A stretch of 64,000 bases of DNA from JBCAXA01 sp038534295 (lineage in GTDB: Bacteria > Pseudomonadota > Gammaproteobacteria > Steroidobacterales > Woeseiaceae): assembly GCA_038534295.1 (NCBI GenBank), contig JBCAXA010000002.1:434001-498000 (forward strand), read 5' to 3'. Positions 27,200-35,346 of the stretch are shown here, piece by piece (positions within the stretch are counted from its first letter, which is position 1; each line of letters opens with the position of its first letter). The translations under genes and the position numbers were made by a program. The notes beneath the pieces were generated by a model. That model worked only from the letters and a program-made list of their open reading frames with translations, had not been told where the DNA came from and made no database searches.

Positions 27200-28186
27200 A
27201 TGGAACTCGCGCGCCTTGCAGAGCGGGCGTTGGCCGAAATCGATTCGGCCGACGACCTTGCTGCGCTCGATAAGGTCCGGGTCGGCCTGCTTGGCAAAAG
27301 CGGGCTGATCACGGCCGAGCTAAAGTCTCTCGGCAAGCTTGCACCCGAGCAACGAAAGGCTGCCGGTCAGGCCGTCAACAAGGTCAAATCCGAATTGGCG
27401 GAGGCCATCGAGGATCGTCGCGCCGCCTTGGCCGATGTCGCGCTGGCGCGCGAATTGGTGGCGGAGACTGTCGACGTAAGCTTACCGGCTCGCACCGCTG
27501 CCGGCAGCGGATCGTTGCACCCCGTGACACGCGTTCTGCGCCGGATCACCGACATTTTCACGGGCAATGGTTTTCAGGTGCGCTATGGCCCGGAAATCGA
27601 GGATGACTACCACAATTTCACGGCGCTGAACTTTCCGGAAAATCACCCGGCGCGCGCCATGCACGACACGTTCTTTTTCCCGGACGGTCGGCTACTGCGC
27701 ACGCACACCTCGCCGGTGCAGATTCGCGCGCTGTTGGCAGACGGCGTCCCGATAAGAATCATCGCGCCGGGGCGTGTGTACCGCTGTGATTCGGATCAGA
27801 CCCATACGCCAATGTTCCATCAGGTCGAAGGTCTGGTTGTCGCAGAGCGCGTCACTTTTGCCAATCTCAAAGCGGTTTTGCATCAGTTCGTCGAACAGTT
27901 TTTCGAACGCGACGCCAAGCTGCGTTTTCGGCCATCGTATTTTCCGTTTACCGAACCATCCGCCGAGGTTGATGTGCTGTCTTCGGAAGGGCGCTGGTTG
28001 GAAATTCTAGGCTGCGGCATGGTGCACCGAAACGTACTCGAGGGTGCCGGCGTCGATCCGGATCGCTACAGCGGGTATGCGTTTGGTATGGGTGTTGAGC
28101 GCCTCGCCATGTTGCGCTACAACGTACCGGACCTGCGTTTGTTCTTCGAAAACGATCTTCGTTTTCTGTCGCAGTTCGCCCGATGA
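27200..28186 (+). CDS. pheS: Phenylalanine--tRNA ligase alpha subunit
   Basis: Class II synthetase catalytic subunit (328 aa). An N-terminal coiled coil (about residues 1-85) binds tRNA-Phe. Motif 2 is around KLRFRPSYFPFTEPSAEVDV and motif 3 is GMGVERLAMLRYNVPDLR; TSPVQIRAL and HQVEG help form the active site. The stop overlaps the pheT ATG (ATGA), so the two subunits of the alpha2-beta2 enzyme are co-translated. No Phe-rich leader peptide was found upstream, unlike E. coli pheST. Confidence 0.97.
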   Translation: MELARLAERALAEIDSADDLAALDKVRVGLLGKSGLITAELKSLGKLAPEQRKAAGQAVNKVKSELAEAIEDRRAALADVALARELVAETVDVSLPARTAAGSGSLHPVTRVLRRITDIFTGNGFQVRYGPEIEDDYHNFTALNFPENHPARAMHDTFFFPDGRLLRTHTSPVQIRALLADGVPIRIIAPGRVYRCDSDQTHTPMFHQVEGLVVAERVTFANLKAVLHQFVEQFFERDAKLRFRPSYFPFTEPSAEVDVLSSEGRWLEILGCGMVHRNVLEGAGVDPDRYSGYAFGMGVERLAMLRYNVPDLRLFFENDLRFLSQFAR

Positions 28187-30558
28187 AATTTCCGATCAGC
28201 TGGTTACGGGACTGGGTCCCGTATGCACCCGAGGCTGATGAGCTCGCCGAAAAACTGACGTTGGCCGGTCTCGAGGTCGACGATGTCAGCGTGCTTGGCG
28301 AGCAAATGGACAACTTCGCGGTCGCCGAGATCATGACCGTCGAGCCGCATCCGAACGCCGACCGTCTGCGTGTCTGCCAAGTCAGCATTGCAGACGGACA
28401 GCCAGTTCAGATCGTCTGTGGTGCGCCCAATGCCCGTGCGGGCATGCGCTCGATTCTCGCGTCGACCGGCGCGATTTTGCCTGACGGAACGAAGATTCGT
28501 CGCAGTAAGCTGCGCGGCGTCGAGTCACAAGGCATGCTGTGCTCGGCCGCTGAACTCGGTCTTGGCGACGATCATGACGGCATTATCGATTTACCGACCG
28601 ATGCGCCGGTCGGCACTCCGGCGACGACCTACCTGAACTTGCCGGATGCGGTCATCGACATTGACATCACGCCGAACCGCGGCGATTGCTTCAGCGTGCT
28701 TGGTGTTGCGCGAGAAGTCGCTGCGTTCAGCGGTCAGCGTCTGCAGGACCCGGTCGTCGCGGAGCCGAGCGCGGCCGTCGATACCACACTTGCCGTCGAC
28801 CTAGCCGCGCCAGAAACGTGCACGCGCTTTGCGAGTCGCGTGATCACCGGCATAGCCACCGACGCGCAATCGCCGCGCTGGCTGGTCGAGCGTTTGGAAC
28901 GCGCGGGTTTGCGCGCCATTCATCCGGTCGTCGACATCACCAATTTCGTCATGCTGGAGCTTGGCCAGCCGCTGCACGCGTATGACATGGATAAAATCGA
29001 TGGCTCGCTGATCGTTCGCCGCGCGCAAGACGGCGAGGCCTGCGTGCTGCTCGATGAGAAAGAAGTAGCGCTTGACGACAGCGTGGTTGTGGTCGCGGAC
29101 CAGTCGGGACCGCTCGGTCTTGCCGGCATCATGGGCGGCCTGTCGAGCGCTGTAACTGCCGACACGACAAACGTCTTGTTTGAGGCGGCGTTCTGGACGC
29201 CAGCATGGATCGCCGGTCGCGCGCGTCGCTTTGGTTTGCATACCGATGCGTCACTGCGCTTCGAACGCGGTGTTGATCCCGCCGGCCAGGCGAGGGCAAT
29301 ACAGCGCGCTACGGAGCTGCTCCTCGACATTGCCGGCGGCGCTGCGGGACCGTTGCTCGATACGACGCATCCGACCCACGACGCCGTGCGCGCCTCGATC
29401 GAGGTCCGGTGGAAAACGATCGAACGGCTGTTGGGTATCGCTCTCGCACCGGACGAGGTGGTCAATATTCTCGAGCGGCTCGGCATGCGCTGCGAGGCCG
29501 ATGACGAAGCGGTAAGCGTCACGCCGCCCAGCTACCGATTCGACCTCGCGATTGCCGAGGACATCGTCGAGGAGGTTGCGCGGGTGTTTGGCTACGACGA
29601 GATTCCCGCCGCAACCGCCGTTCTCGAAACCCCGCTCAATGCAGGCAGCGAGCAGGACACGCCGCTCGACCGGCTGCGCGATTTGCTCGTTGATCGTGGC
29701 TTCGCCGAGGTCGTTACCTACAGTTTCGTCAATCCGGAACTGCAGACTCGCTGTGACGGGCCGGCCGACGAGCTCGAGCTTGCCAATCCGATATCCAGCG
29801 ACCTGTCGGTGATGCGCCGTTCGCTGTTGCCAGGGCTCGCGACTTGCGCCGCGGCCAACCAGGCACGCCAACACGATCGCGTGCGAATTTTCGAAGTCGG
29901 TGCGTGTTTCGCCCGCGACGGCGATGCCGTTGTCGAGACAATGCGTGTGGGCGGTTTGCTGTGCGGTCCGCGCGATGCGGAAGGCTGGGCGGGCGATCGC
30001 GATAGCGTGGACTTCTTTGACGCCAAAGCCGATGTAGAGGCGCTGTTTGGCGTGCGCGGCACGGAGCTGCTGTGGCAGCAGTCCGAGCATCCCGCACTGC
30101 ATCCGGGGCAAACAGCGCTCGTCGTTTTGGGCAACGAGCGCATCGGTCGCGTCGGTCGGCTGCACCCGAAGCTTGCCAACTCACTGGACCTCGACCACGG
30201 CTGTTTCTATTTCGAGCTCGATGCAAACGCGCTGCTGCAAACACCGCTGCCAACGTTTGCGCCGATCTCGCGCTATCCGAGAGTTCGACGCGACATTGCG
30301 GTGCTGGTGCGCGAGGAAATTAGCGCAGGCGAAGTGCTGGCTTCGATACGTGAAGCCATTCCAGAACTGTTACGACATGTCGTTTTGTTCGATGTTTACC
30401 GCGGAAAAGGTGTAGAACCGGGCCTAAAAAGCATGGCTTTAGGCTTGATTTTGCAGGAAACATCACGCACGCTAATTGATGAAGAAGCCGACTCGGCGGT
30501 GCGCTCCGCAACGGATGCGCTGAAGACAAAACTCGGCGCGACATTAAGAGACAGATAG
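28183..30558 (+). CDS. pheT: Phenylalanine--tRNA ligase beta subunit
   Basis: 791-aa partner of PheS. It starts MKFPISWLRDWV and has an EMAP-like tRNA-binding domain (about 40-150), the B3/B4 editing domain, B5, a catalytic-like core, and the C-terminal ferredoxin-fold anticodon domain (RYPRVRRDIAVLV). The last 150 bp are clearly more AT-rich than the rest, just before ihfA, which starts 2 nt downstream; in E. coli an ihfA promoter lies in the end of pheT. Confidence 0.97.
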   Translation: MKFPISWLRDWVPYAPEADELAEKLTLAGLEVDDVSVLGEQMDNFAVAEIMTVEPHPNADRLRVCQVSIADGQPVQIVCGAPNARAGMRSILASTGAILPDGTKIRRSKLRGVESQGMLCSAAELGLGDDHDGIIDLPTDAPVGTPATTYLNLPDAVIDIDITPNRGDCFSVLGVAREVAAFSGQRLQDPVVAEPSAAVDTTLAVDLAAPETCTRFASRVITGIATDAQSPRWLVERLERAGLRAIHPVVDITNFVMLELGQPLHAYDMDKIDGSLIVRRAQDGEACVLLDEKEVALDDSVVVVADQSGPLGLAGIMGGLSSAVTADTTNVLFEAAFWTPAWIAGRARRFGLHTDASLRFERGVDPAGQARAIQRATELLLDIAGGAAGPLLDTTHPTHDAVRASIEVRWKTIERLLGIALAPDEVVNILERLGMRCEADDEAVSVTPPSYRFDLAIAEDIVEEVARVFGYDEIPAATAVLETPLNAGSEQDTPLDRLRDLLVDRGFAEVVTYSFVNPELQTRCDGPADELELANPISSDLSVMRRSLLPGLATCAAANQARQHDRVRIFEVGACFARDGDAVVETMRVGGLLCGPRDAEGWAGDRDSVDFFDAKADVEALFGVRGTELLWQQSEHPALHPGQTALVVLGNERIGRVGRLHPKLANSLDLDHGCFYFELDANALLQTPLPTFAPISRYPRVRRDIAVLVREEISAGEVLASIREAIPELLRHVVLFDVYRGKGVEPGLKSMALGLILQETSRTLIDEEADSAVRSATDALKTKLGATLRDR

Positions 30559-30560
30559 CG

Positions 30561-30860
30561 ATGGCACTGACAAAAGCCGCTATGGCGGAATCGCTCTTTA
30601 ATGAGTTAGGATTAAACAAGCGGGAAGCGCGCGAGTTGGTGGACCTCCTCTTTGAGGATATGCGGGCGTCTCTTGCATCGGGAGAGCAAATCAAATTGTC
30701 CGGCTTCGGCAACTTTGATTTGCGCGATAAAAACGAAAGACCTGGCCGAAATCCCAAAACCGGGGAGGAGATTCCGATCACGGCACGCCGTGTCGTGACG
30801 TTCCGGCCGGGCCAAAAACTAAAAGCCCGAGTAGAGGCCTATGCTGGAACCGGGAAATAA
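30561..30860 (+). CDS. ihfA: Integration host factor subunit alpha
   Basis: 99-aa HU/IHF-family DNA-bending protein, partner of IhfB at 12950-13252. MALTKAAMAESLFNELGLNK, then SGFGNFDLRDKNERPGRNPKTGEEIPI with the intercalating Pro. The pheT-ihfA-merR order is conserved. Its end overlaps the next gene by 20 nt in another frame. Confidence 0.97.
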   Translation: MALTKAAMAESLFNELGLNKREARELVDLLFEDMRASLASGEQIKLSGFGNFDLRDKNERPGRNPKTGEEIPITARRVVTFRPGQKLKARVEAYAGTGK

Positions 30861-31197
30861 CGACGAACTACCTCCAATACCGGGCAAACGTTATTTTACG
30901 ATCGGCGAAGTAAGCGAACTCTGTTTCGTTAAGCCACACGTGCTGCGTTATTGGGAGCAAGAGTTCCCGCAGCTCAAGCCGGTCAAACGTCGCGGCAACC
31001 GTCGCTATTATCAGCGACAGGATGTTCTGATCATTCGTCAGATCCGCAGCCTTTTGTATGAGCAAGGCTTTACGATCGGCGGTGCACGCCTCAAGCTAAC
31101 GGGCGAAGAGGCCAAGACGGACGTCAGTCAGAGTCAGCAGATAATCAAACAGTTGCGAGTTGAACTGGAAGAAGTTCTGAAGATTCTGCGCCGCTAG
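30841..31197 (+). CDS. MerR-family transcriptional regulator
   Basis: 118 aa. The N-terminal winged helix (YFTIGEVSELCFVKPHVLRYWEQEFPQLKPVKRRGNRRYY) is typical of the MlrA/CueR-like MerR fold; a short coiled coil (about 85-118) takes the place of a ligand domain and there are no metal-binding cysteines. Its target is unknown, although this gene follows ihfA in most gammaproteobacteria. The ATG lies inside ihfA with a 20-nt overlap. Confidence 0.93.
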   Translation: MLEPGNNDELPPIPGKRYFTIGEVSELCFVKPHVLRYWEQEFPQLKPVKRRGNRRYYQRQDVLIIRQIRSLLYEQGFTIGGARLKLTGEEAKTDVSQSQQIIKQLRVELEEVLKILRR

Positions 31198-31256
31198 ATC
31201 GGCGTCCAGTCGAACCGTTAGAATTCCACACCGGAAGCAGTTGAATCGGCTTGTCG

Positions 31257-31333
<77 letters not shown>

Positions 31334-31462
31334 GTCGATGAATAAGGCTCCGCAAACCGTTGCGGTGTTGCATCGAGAAAGACGTTACCTGCCGGAGCCA
31401 CAGCGCACAGTTTGCAGTCTCACTGCAACCCGTCGGCTTGCTGGGATTAGAAACCAGTGTCG

Positions 31463-32743
31463 CTAGTTTGTTTCGAACGAAGCCGGCGACTCGCTCGGGC
31501 TAACCAGTTCGAAGCTCGCAAAATTACTGATCAGCTGACGCAGCTTGCGGTCCTCAATGCCCAGCAAGATTGGCTCTGCACGCTCGCGATAGATATTCAC
31601 CTTAGCGTTATAGACGCTGCGGCTCAGACCGTGTTTATCGGCAATGATTAACCGCCGTACGCTGAAGCCGTCTGATGAGCGCTCGCCCGTTAGATAGCAC
31701 TTGATCGATGAGATTCGCTCACCTGACAGCTCGAGACCTTCGAGCTGCGATAAGTTGCCTTGGGCGTGGTCAACAAAGCCGATGGCGTCGAGCTCGTGAT
31801 GACTGTTCGCGCGCTGCGACTCATCGATATGAAAGTCGCCGACAAAAATCTGCCCGGGTAGCGCTTTTTCAATCATGCGCGCGAGTTCAATCGTGACGTC
31901 GCCAACTATGTAATCGTGGACAGTTGGGTTTAGCCCTTCGGCTTGATGAAACTCGTAGCAGCTGCCGACATGAAACGCGGCCCGCAGCCGCGGAACGGAA
32001 TTCGCCGTCGCGCGCTGCCGAGCGATTGCGTTATCGGCGAGCACGAGATGCATGAAGTGGTAGAGGTTGGCGTTCGAGTCTGACTTCTCTTCCCGATTCC
32101 AGATGTAGAAACCGTCGCCTGTCGTCGAGCGGCCAAAACTGACGCCGATATTGCGGTCCATCAGCTTGCTCTGCGCGGAATTCAACGAGTAAGACAAACT
32201 GTTGAGCTGCGTCATCTGCTCGAATGGGGTCAAAAGGCTGAAGCCCACGATGTCGAACAGCGCAACGGCGCGGCTGGGAACGAAGCTGATGCTGTAGCGT
32301 TTGACCATCTGTTCGATGATCTGCAGTTCGGTCGTGTTTCGGCCAACCGGCTGGCGCAGTGGGAGATAGCGAGGTTCGATCGCTAGCAGCCGCGCTACCT
32401 TGCGAAGTTGCGCTTCGGACAACAGCCGTTTTTGACTCAGCAGGCTCTTGATGAATTGCTCGGACAATTGCCAGCCGCCGCGTTGGCCACCGCCGCCCGC
32501 GGCGTATTCGGCCACCGCATAATGCGGTACGACTAGGACGAGAATGCCCTCGTCATGTGGCGTCCAGCCGAGAATACAGTGCTGGCCCAGCCCCCACTCG
32601 CTGTGCAGGCTTTTCTCGAGCAGCACAAGATTGCTGCGCTCGCGTAAACCCATCTCGCTGGCAAGCCCCACCAACGCATCCAGGTACGGCGAATAACTGG
32701 CAATACGTTGGATGGCGGACGGTGAAATGTCGTCGAGGCTCAT
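31463..32743 (-). CDS. Class III nucleotide cyclase-like protein with unusual active site
   Basis: 426 aa. Residues about 1-165 are unrecognised. A cyclase homology domain then follows: AVALFDIVGFS (first metal Asp), TTGDGFYIW (second metal Asp), and YIVGDVTIELARMIEKALPGQIFVG matching the GxxVNxAxRLxxxA region. There the catalytic Asn is Ile while the Arg is kept, and the usual purine-selecting Lys before GD is Ser. So it may be catalytically weak or regulatory. The last 130 residues are unassigned. The ATG at 32743 was taken; a TTG 72 nt upstream is the alternative. It is a single gene, convergent with the tRNA-Pro unit. Confidence 0.7.
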   Translation of the reverse strand: MSLDDISPSAIQRIASYSPYLDALVGLASEMGLRERSNLVLLEKSLHSEWGLGQHCILGWTPHDEGILVLVVPHYAVAEYAAGGGGQRGGWQLSEQFIKSLLSQKRLLSEAQLRKVARLLAIEPRYLPLRQPVGRNTTELQIIEQMVKRYSISFVPSRAVALFDIVGFSLLTPFEQMTQLNSLSYSLNSAQSKLMDRNIGVSFGRSTTGDGFYIWNREEKSDSNANLYHFMHLVLADNAIARQRATANSVPRLRAAFHVGSCYEFHQAEGLNPTVHDYIVGDVTIELARMIEKALPGQIFVGDFHIDESQRANSHHELDAIGFVDHAQGNLSQLEGLELSGERISSIKCYLTGERSSDGFSVRRLIIADKHGLSRSVYNAKVNIYRERAEPILLGIEDRKLRQLISNFASFELVSPSESPASFETN

Positions 32744-32935
32744 TGGCGTTTCTGGTGAGAGGTCCGACTGGCCAGCCGAGCCTGTAAGGCTATGCCCAGA
32801 AGGAAGGCGGTGCAAATCGGAAAAACGTCACTGGGTTATGTCATATTGTTGCGATGTACTCGATGCCGCGTTTCGCTAAGCCAATAGCGTGCAGAGTGCT
32901 ATCCTTCGCCGCTTTGTGCGACGACGTTGAACGGC

Positions 32936-33907
32936 ATGAACCTCGTTACCGCCGCTGAGATCGCGCAAGCGCGGACGGCTTTGGCCGACCGTGTGCGCCT
33001 TACGCCCAGCGTGCCATTGGGCGGCAGCGCCGTCGGTGACATGCTCGGCGGCGGCGCCGTAACGGCAAAACTCGAGCACTGGCAGCGCACCGGTACTTTT
33101 AAGGTGCGCGGTGCTCTGCTCAGTATTGATGCGCTCGACGATTCACAGCGTGCGCGAGGCGTGACGGCCGTCAGCGCCGGCAATCACGCCATTGCGACCG
33201 CGTACGCGGCGCAGTCCGCGGGAGTGTCGGCCAAAGTTGTCATGACTCGGTCCGCAAATCCGTTGCGCGTTGGCCGGTGTCGCAGCTTTGGTGCAGACAT
33301 CGTGTTCGCCGAGACGGTCCACGAGGCGTTCGACCTGGTCGCCGCAATCCAGCGCGACGAGGGCCGGGCGATGATTCACCCGTTTGACTCACGCTCGATG
33401 GTGCTCGGCAGCGGAACGTTGGGCCAGGAGATTCTCGAGCAGGTGCCTGAGGTGGATACGGTCATTGTTCCAGTCGGCGGCGGTGGCTTGATTGCCGGCA
33501 TCGCTGCGGCGATCAAACTGAGTCGCTCGTCGTGTCGCGTAATCGGCGTCGAACCGGCCGGTGCTGACTCGATGCGACGTAGTCTAGCCGCGAACGAGCC
33601 GCAAACGCTGAGTGCAGTGGATACGATCGCCGACAGTCTGGGGGCACCGTTTGCGCTCGACTTTTCGTTTGCGCACTGTCGTCACTTCGTCGATGACGTG
33701 GTCATCGTTAGCGACGCTGACATTCGCGCCGCCATGCGCATAATCCGTGACGAGCTCGGTTTCAGCGTCGAGCCGGCTTGCGCAGCAACGACAGCCGCTG
33801 CGTTGGGTCCATTGGTCGGCCAACTCGATGGCAATAACACGGTCTTGCTGTTTTGTGGCAGCAACATCGATTCGCTCAGCGCGGATGCGATAATCTCGGC
33901 CGAATGA
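32936..33907 (+). CDS. PLP-dependent threonine/serine dehydratase
   Basis: 323 aa, fold type II. The PLP lysine is Lys56 in RTGTFKVRGA, the cofactor phosphate loop is VPVGGGGLIAG, and SAGNHA is the Asn loop. There is no C-terminal ACT regulatory region, so it resembles the short catabolic/serine-racemase-like forms more than allosteric IlvA. Product would be 2-oxobutyrate or pyruvate with ammonia. The context with ilvD and lysAC favours isoleucine supply, but substrate choice is uncertain. Its stop overlaps the next start (ATGA). The ATG at 32936 was preferred to a TTG three codons earlier. Confidence 0.85.
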   Translation: MNLVTAAEIAQARTALADRVRLTPSVPLGGSAVGDMLGGGAVTAKLEHWQRTGTFKVRGALLSIDALDDSQRARGVTAVSAGNHAIATAYAAQSAGVSAKVVMTRSANPLRVGRCRSFGADIVFAETVHEAFDLVAAIQRDEGRAMIHPFDSRSMVLGSGTLGQEILEQVPEVDTVIVPVGGGGLIAGIAAAIKLSRSSCRVIGVEPAGADSMRRSLAANEPQTLSAVDTIADSLGAPFALDFSFAHCRHFVDDVVIVSDADIRAAMRIIRDELGFSVEPACAATTAAALGPLVGQLDGNNTVLLFCGSNIDSLSADAIISAE

Positions 33908-35346
33908 TCCAGCACGACTTGCAAGAATTACTCGGTGCCGATGCGATTGTCGACGACTCGGCCGCCCATGAGCCGTATCTGACCGAGTGGCGAGATCGAG
34001 TTCGGGGCGCTGCGCGGCTAATCGTGCGGCCTCGTTCGACGGAGCAAGTGGCAACTCTCGTGCGCTATTGCGCCGACAACGCGTACAGCGTCGTGCCGCA
34101 GGGTGGCAACACCGGGTTGTGCGGGGGGGCTATCCCGAGTGACGCCGAACGATCCGTGCTGGTGTCGCTTGCGCGTATGAACGCGATCGAAAATGTCAGC
34201 CCTGACGACAACGCAATGACGGTGCAGGCGGGTTGCACGTTGAGTGCAGCGCAAGAGGCTGCTCGCGATGTTGGCCGATACTTCCCGCTCAGCCTAGCCG
34301 CTGAGGGCAGCGCGACGATCGGCGGCAATATTTCTACCGATGCTGGCGGTGTGCACGTTTTGCGTTACGGCACCGCGCGTGATCTCGTGCTCGGTCTGGA
34401 GGTTGTACTCGCCGACGGCACTGTGTGGAACGGTCTGCGCAGACTGCGGAAAAACACGGCAGGTTACGACGCACGTCATTGGTTTATCGGCGCCGAAGGC
34501 ACGCTCGGTATCATTACTCGCGCGGAACTGAAACTGTTTCCGCAGCCCGAGCAATCGGTAACGGTGTTCTGTAGCGTCGACTCCGTGACGGCAGCCCTTG
34601 CGCTGTACCACCGTCTGGACGGCGCGATACCGAATTCGCTGCAGTCGTTCGAACTCATTTCTCGGCGTGCGCTCGACTTTGTTTTGGCCCATATTCCCAG
34701 CACACGCACGCCACTAGATACGAAAACCGACTACTACGTTCTCGCTGAGTTCGCCGGCGGTCGACGCTGGAATTTGACCGACACCGTGCAGGCCGAACTA
34801 GCGGATGCGCTGAACGATGGCTGCACAGGCGATGTTGCGGTTGCATCGAGTCTCGCGCAGAGCGACGCCTTCTGGCGGCTGCGTCATTCGATATCCGAAG
34901 CGCAGAAACCAGAAGGCGCAAGCTTGAAGCACGACATCGCGCTGCCGCTGTCAAAATTGGCAGATTTTCACGCCGACACCGCCGCGGCACTTGAAGCTTT
35001 GTGTCCTGGAATTCGCCCCGTGATTTTTGGTCACATTGGTGATGGCAACTTGCATTACAACTTGACGCGACCGACGGCGATGAACGACGAAGCGTTTCGC
35101 GCGCAGGAGCCGGCGATCAGTGCTTGTGTCTACGAGGGTGTTGCGCGCTACGCCGGTACGGTGTCGGCCGAACACGGCATCGGCGTGTTTAAACAGGACT
35201 TGCTGCGCGAGCACGTGTCGGGTGTCGAGTACGCGCTGATGGAACGGGTCAAATCGGCGCTCGATCCTGCCGGGACGATGAATCCCGGCAAGGTCGTCGC
35301 CGGCGGTATCGCCCAACCCAAGCATCGCAACAGGTCAGCGCTGTGA
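33904..35346 (+). CDS. FAD-linked 2-hydroxyacid dehydrogenase, D-2-hydroxyglutarate type
   Basis: 480 aa, PCMH/VAO FAD-binding family. The flavin loop VVPQGGNTGLCGG is at residues 63-75, SLAAEGSATIGGNISTDAGG continues the site, the metal-binding HIGDGNLHYN is near 376, and EHGIG is near the C-terminus. These match D-2-hydroxyglutarate dehydrogenases, which remove the D-2-hydroxyglutarate made as a by-product by SerA; glycolate oxidase GlcD or D-lactate dehydrogenase are alternatives. It is coupled by ATGA to the dehydratase and by GTGA to the kinase gene. Confidence 0.85.
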   Translation: MIQHDLQELLGADAIVDDSAAHEPYLTEWRDRVRGAARLIVRPRSTEQVATLVRYCADNAYSVVPQGGNTGLCGGAIPSDAERSVLVSLARMNAIENVSPDDNAMTVQAGCTLSAAQEAARDVGRYFPLSLAAEGSATIGGNISTDAGGVHVLRYGTARDLVLGLEVVLADGTVWNGLRRLRKNTAGYDARHWFIGAEGTLGIITRAELKLFPQPEQSVTVFCSVDSVTAALALYHRLDGAIPNSLQSFELISRRALDFVLAHIPSTRTPLDTKTDYYVLAEFAGGRRWNLTDTVQAELADALNDGCTGDVAVASSLAQSDAFWRLRHSISEAQKPEGASLKHDIALPLSKLADFHADTAAALEALCPGIRPVIFGHIGDGNLHYNLTRPTAMNDEAFRAQEPAISACVYEGVARYAGTVSAEHGIGVFKQDLLREHVSGVEYALMERVKSALDPAGTMNPGKVVAGGIAQPKHRNRSAL

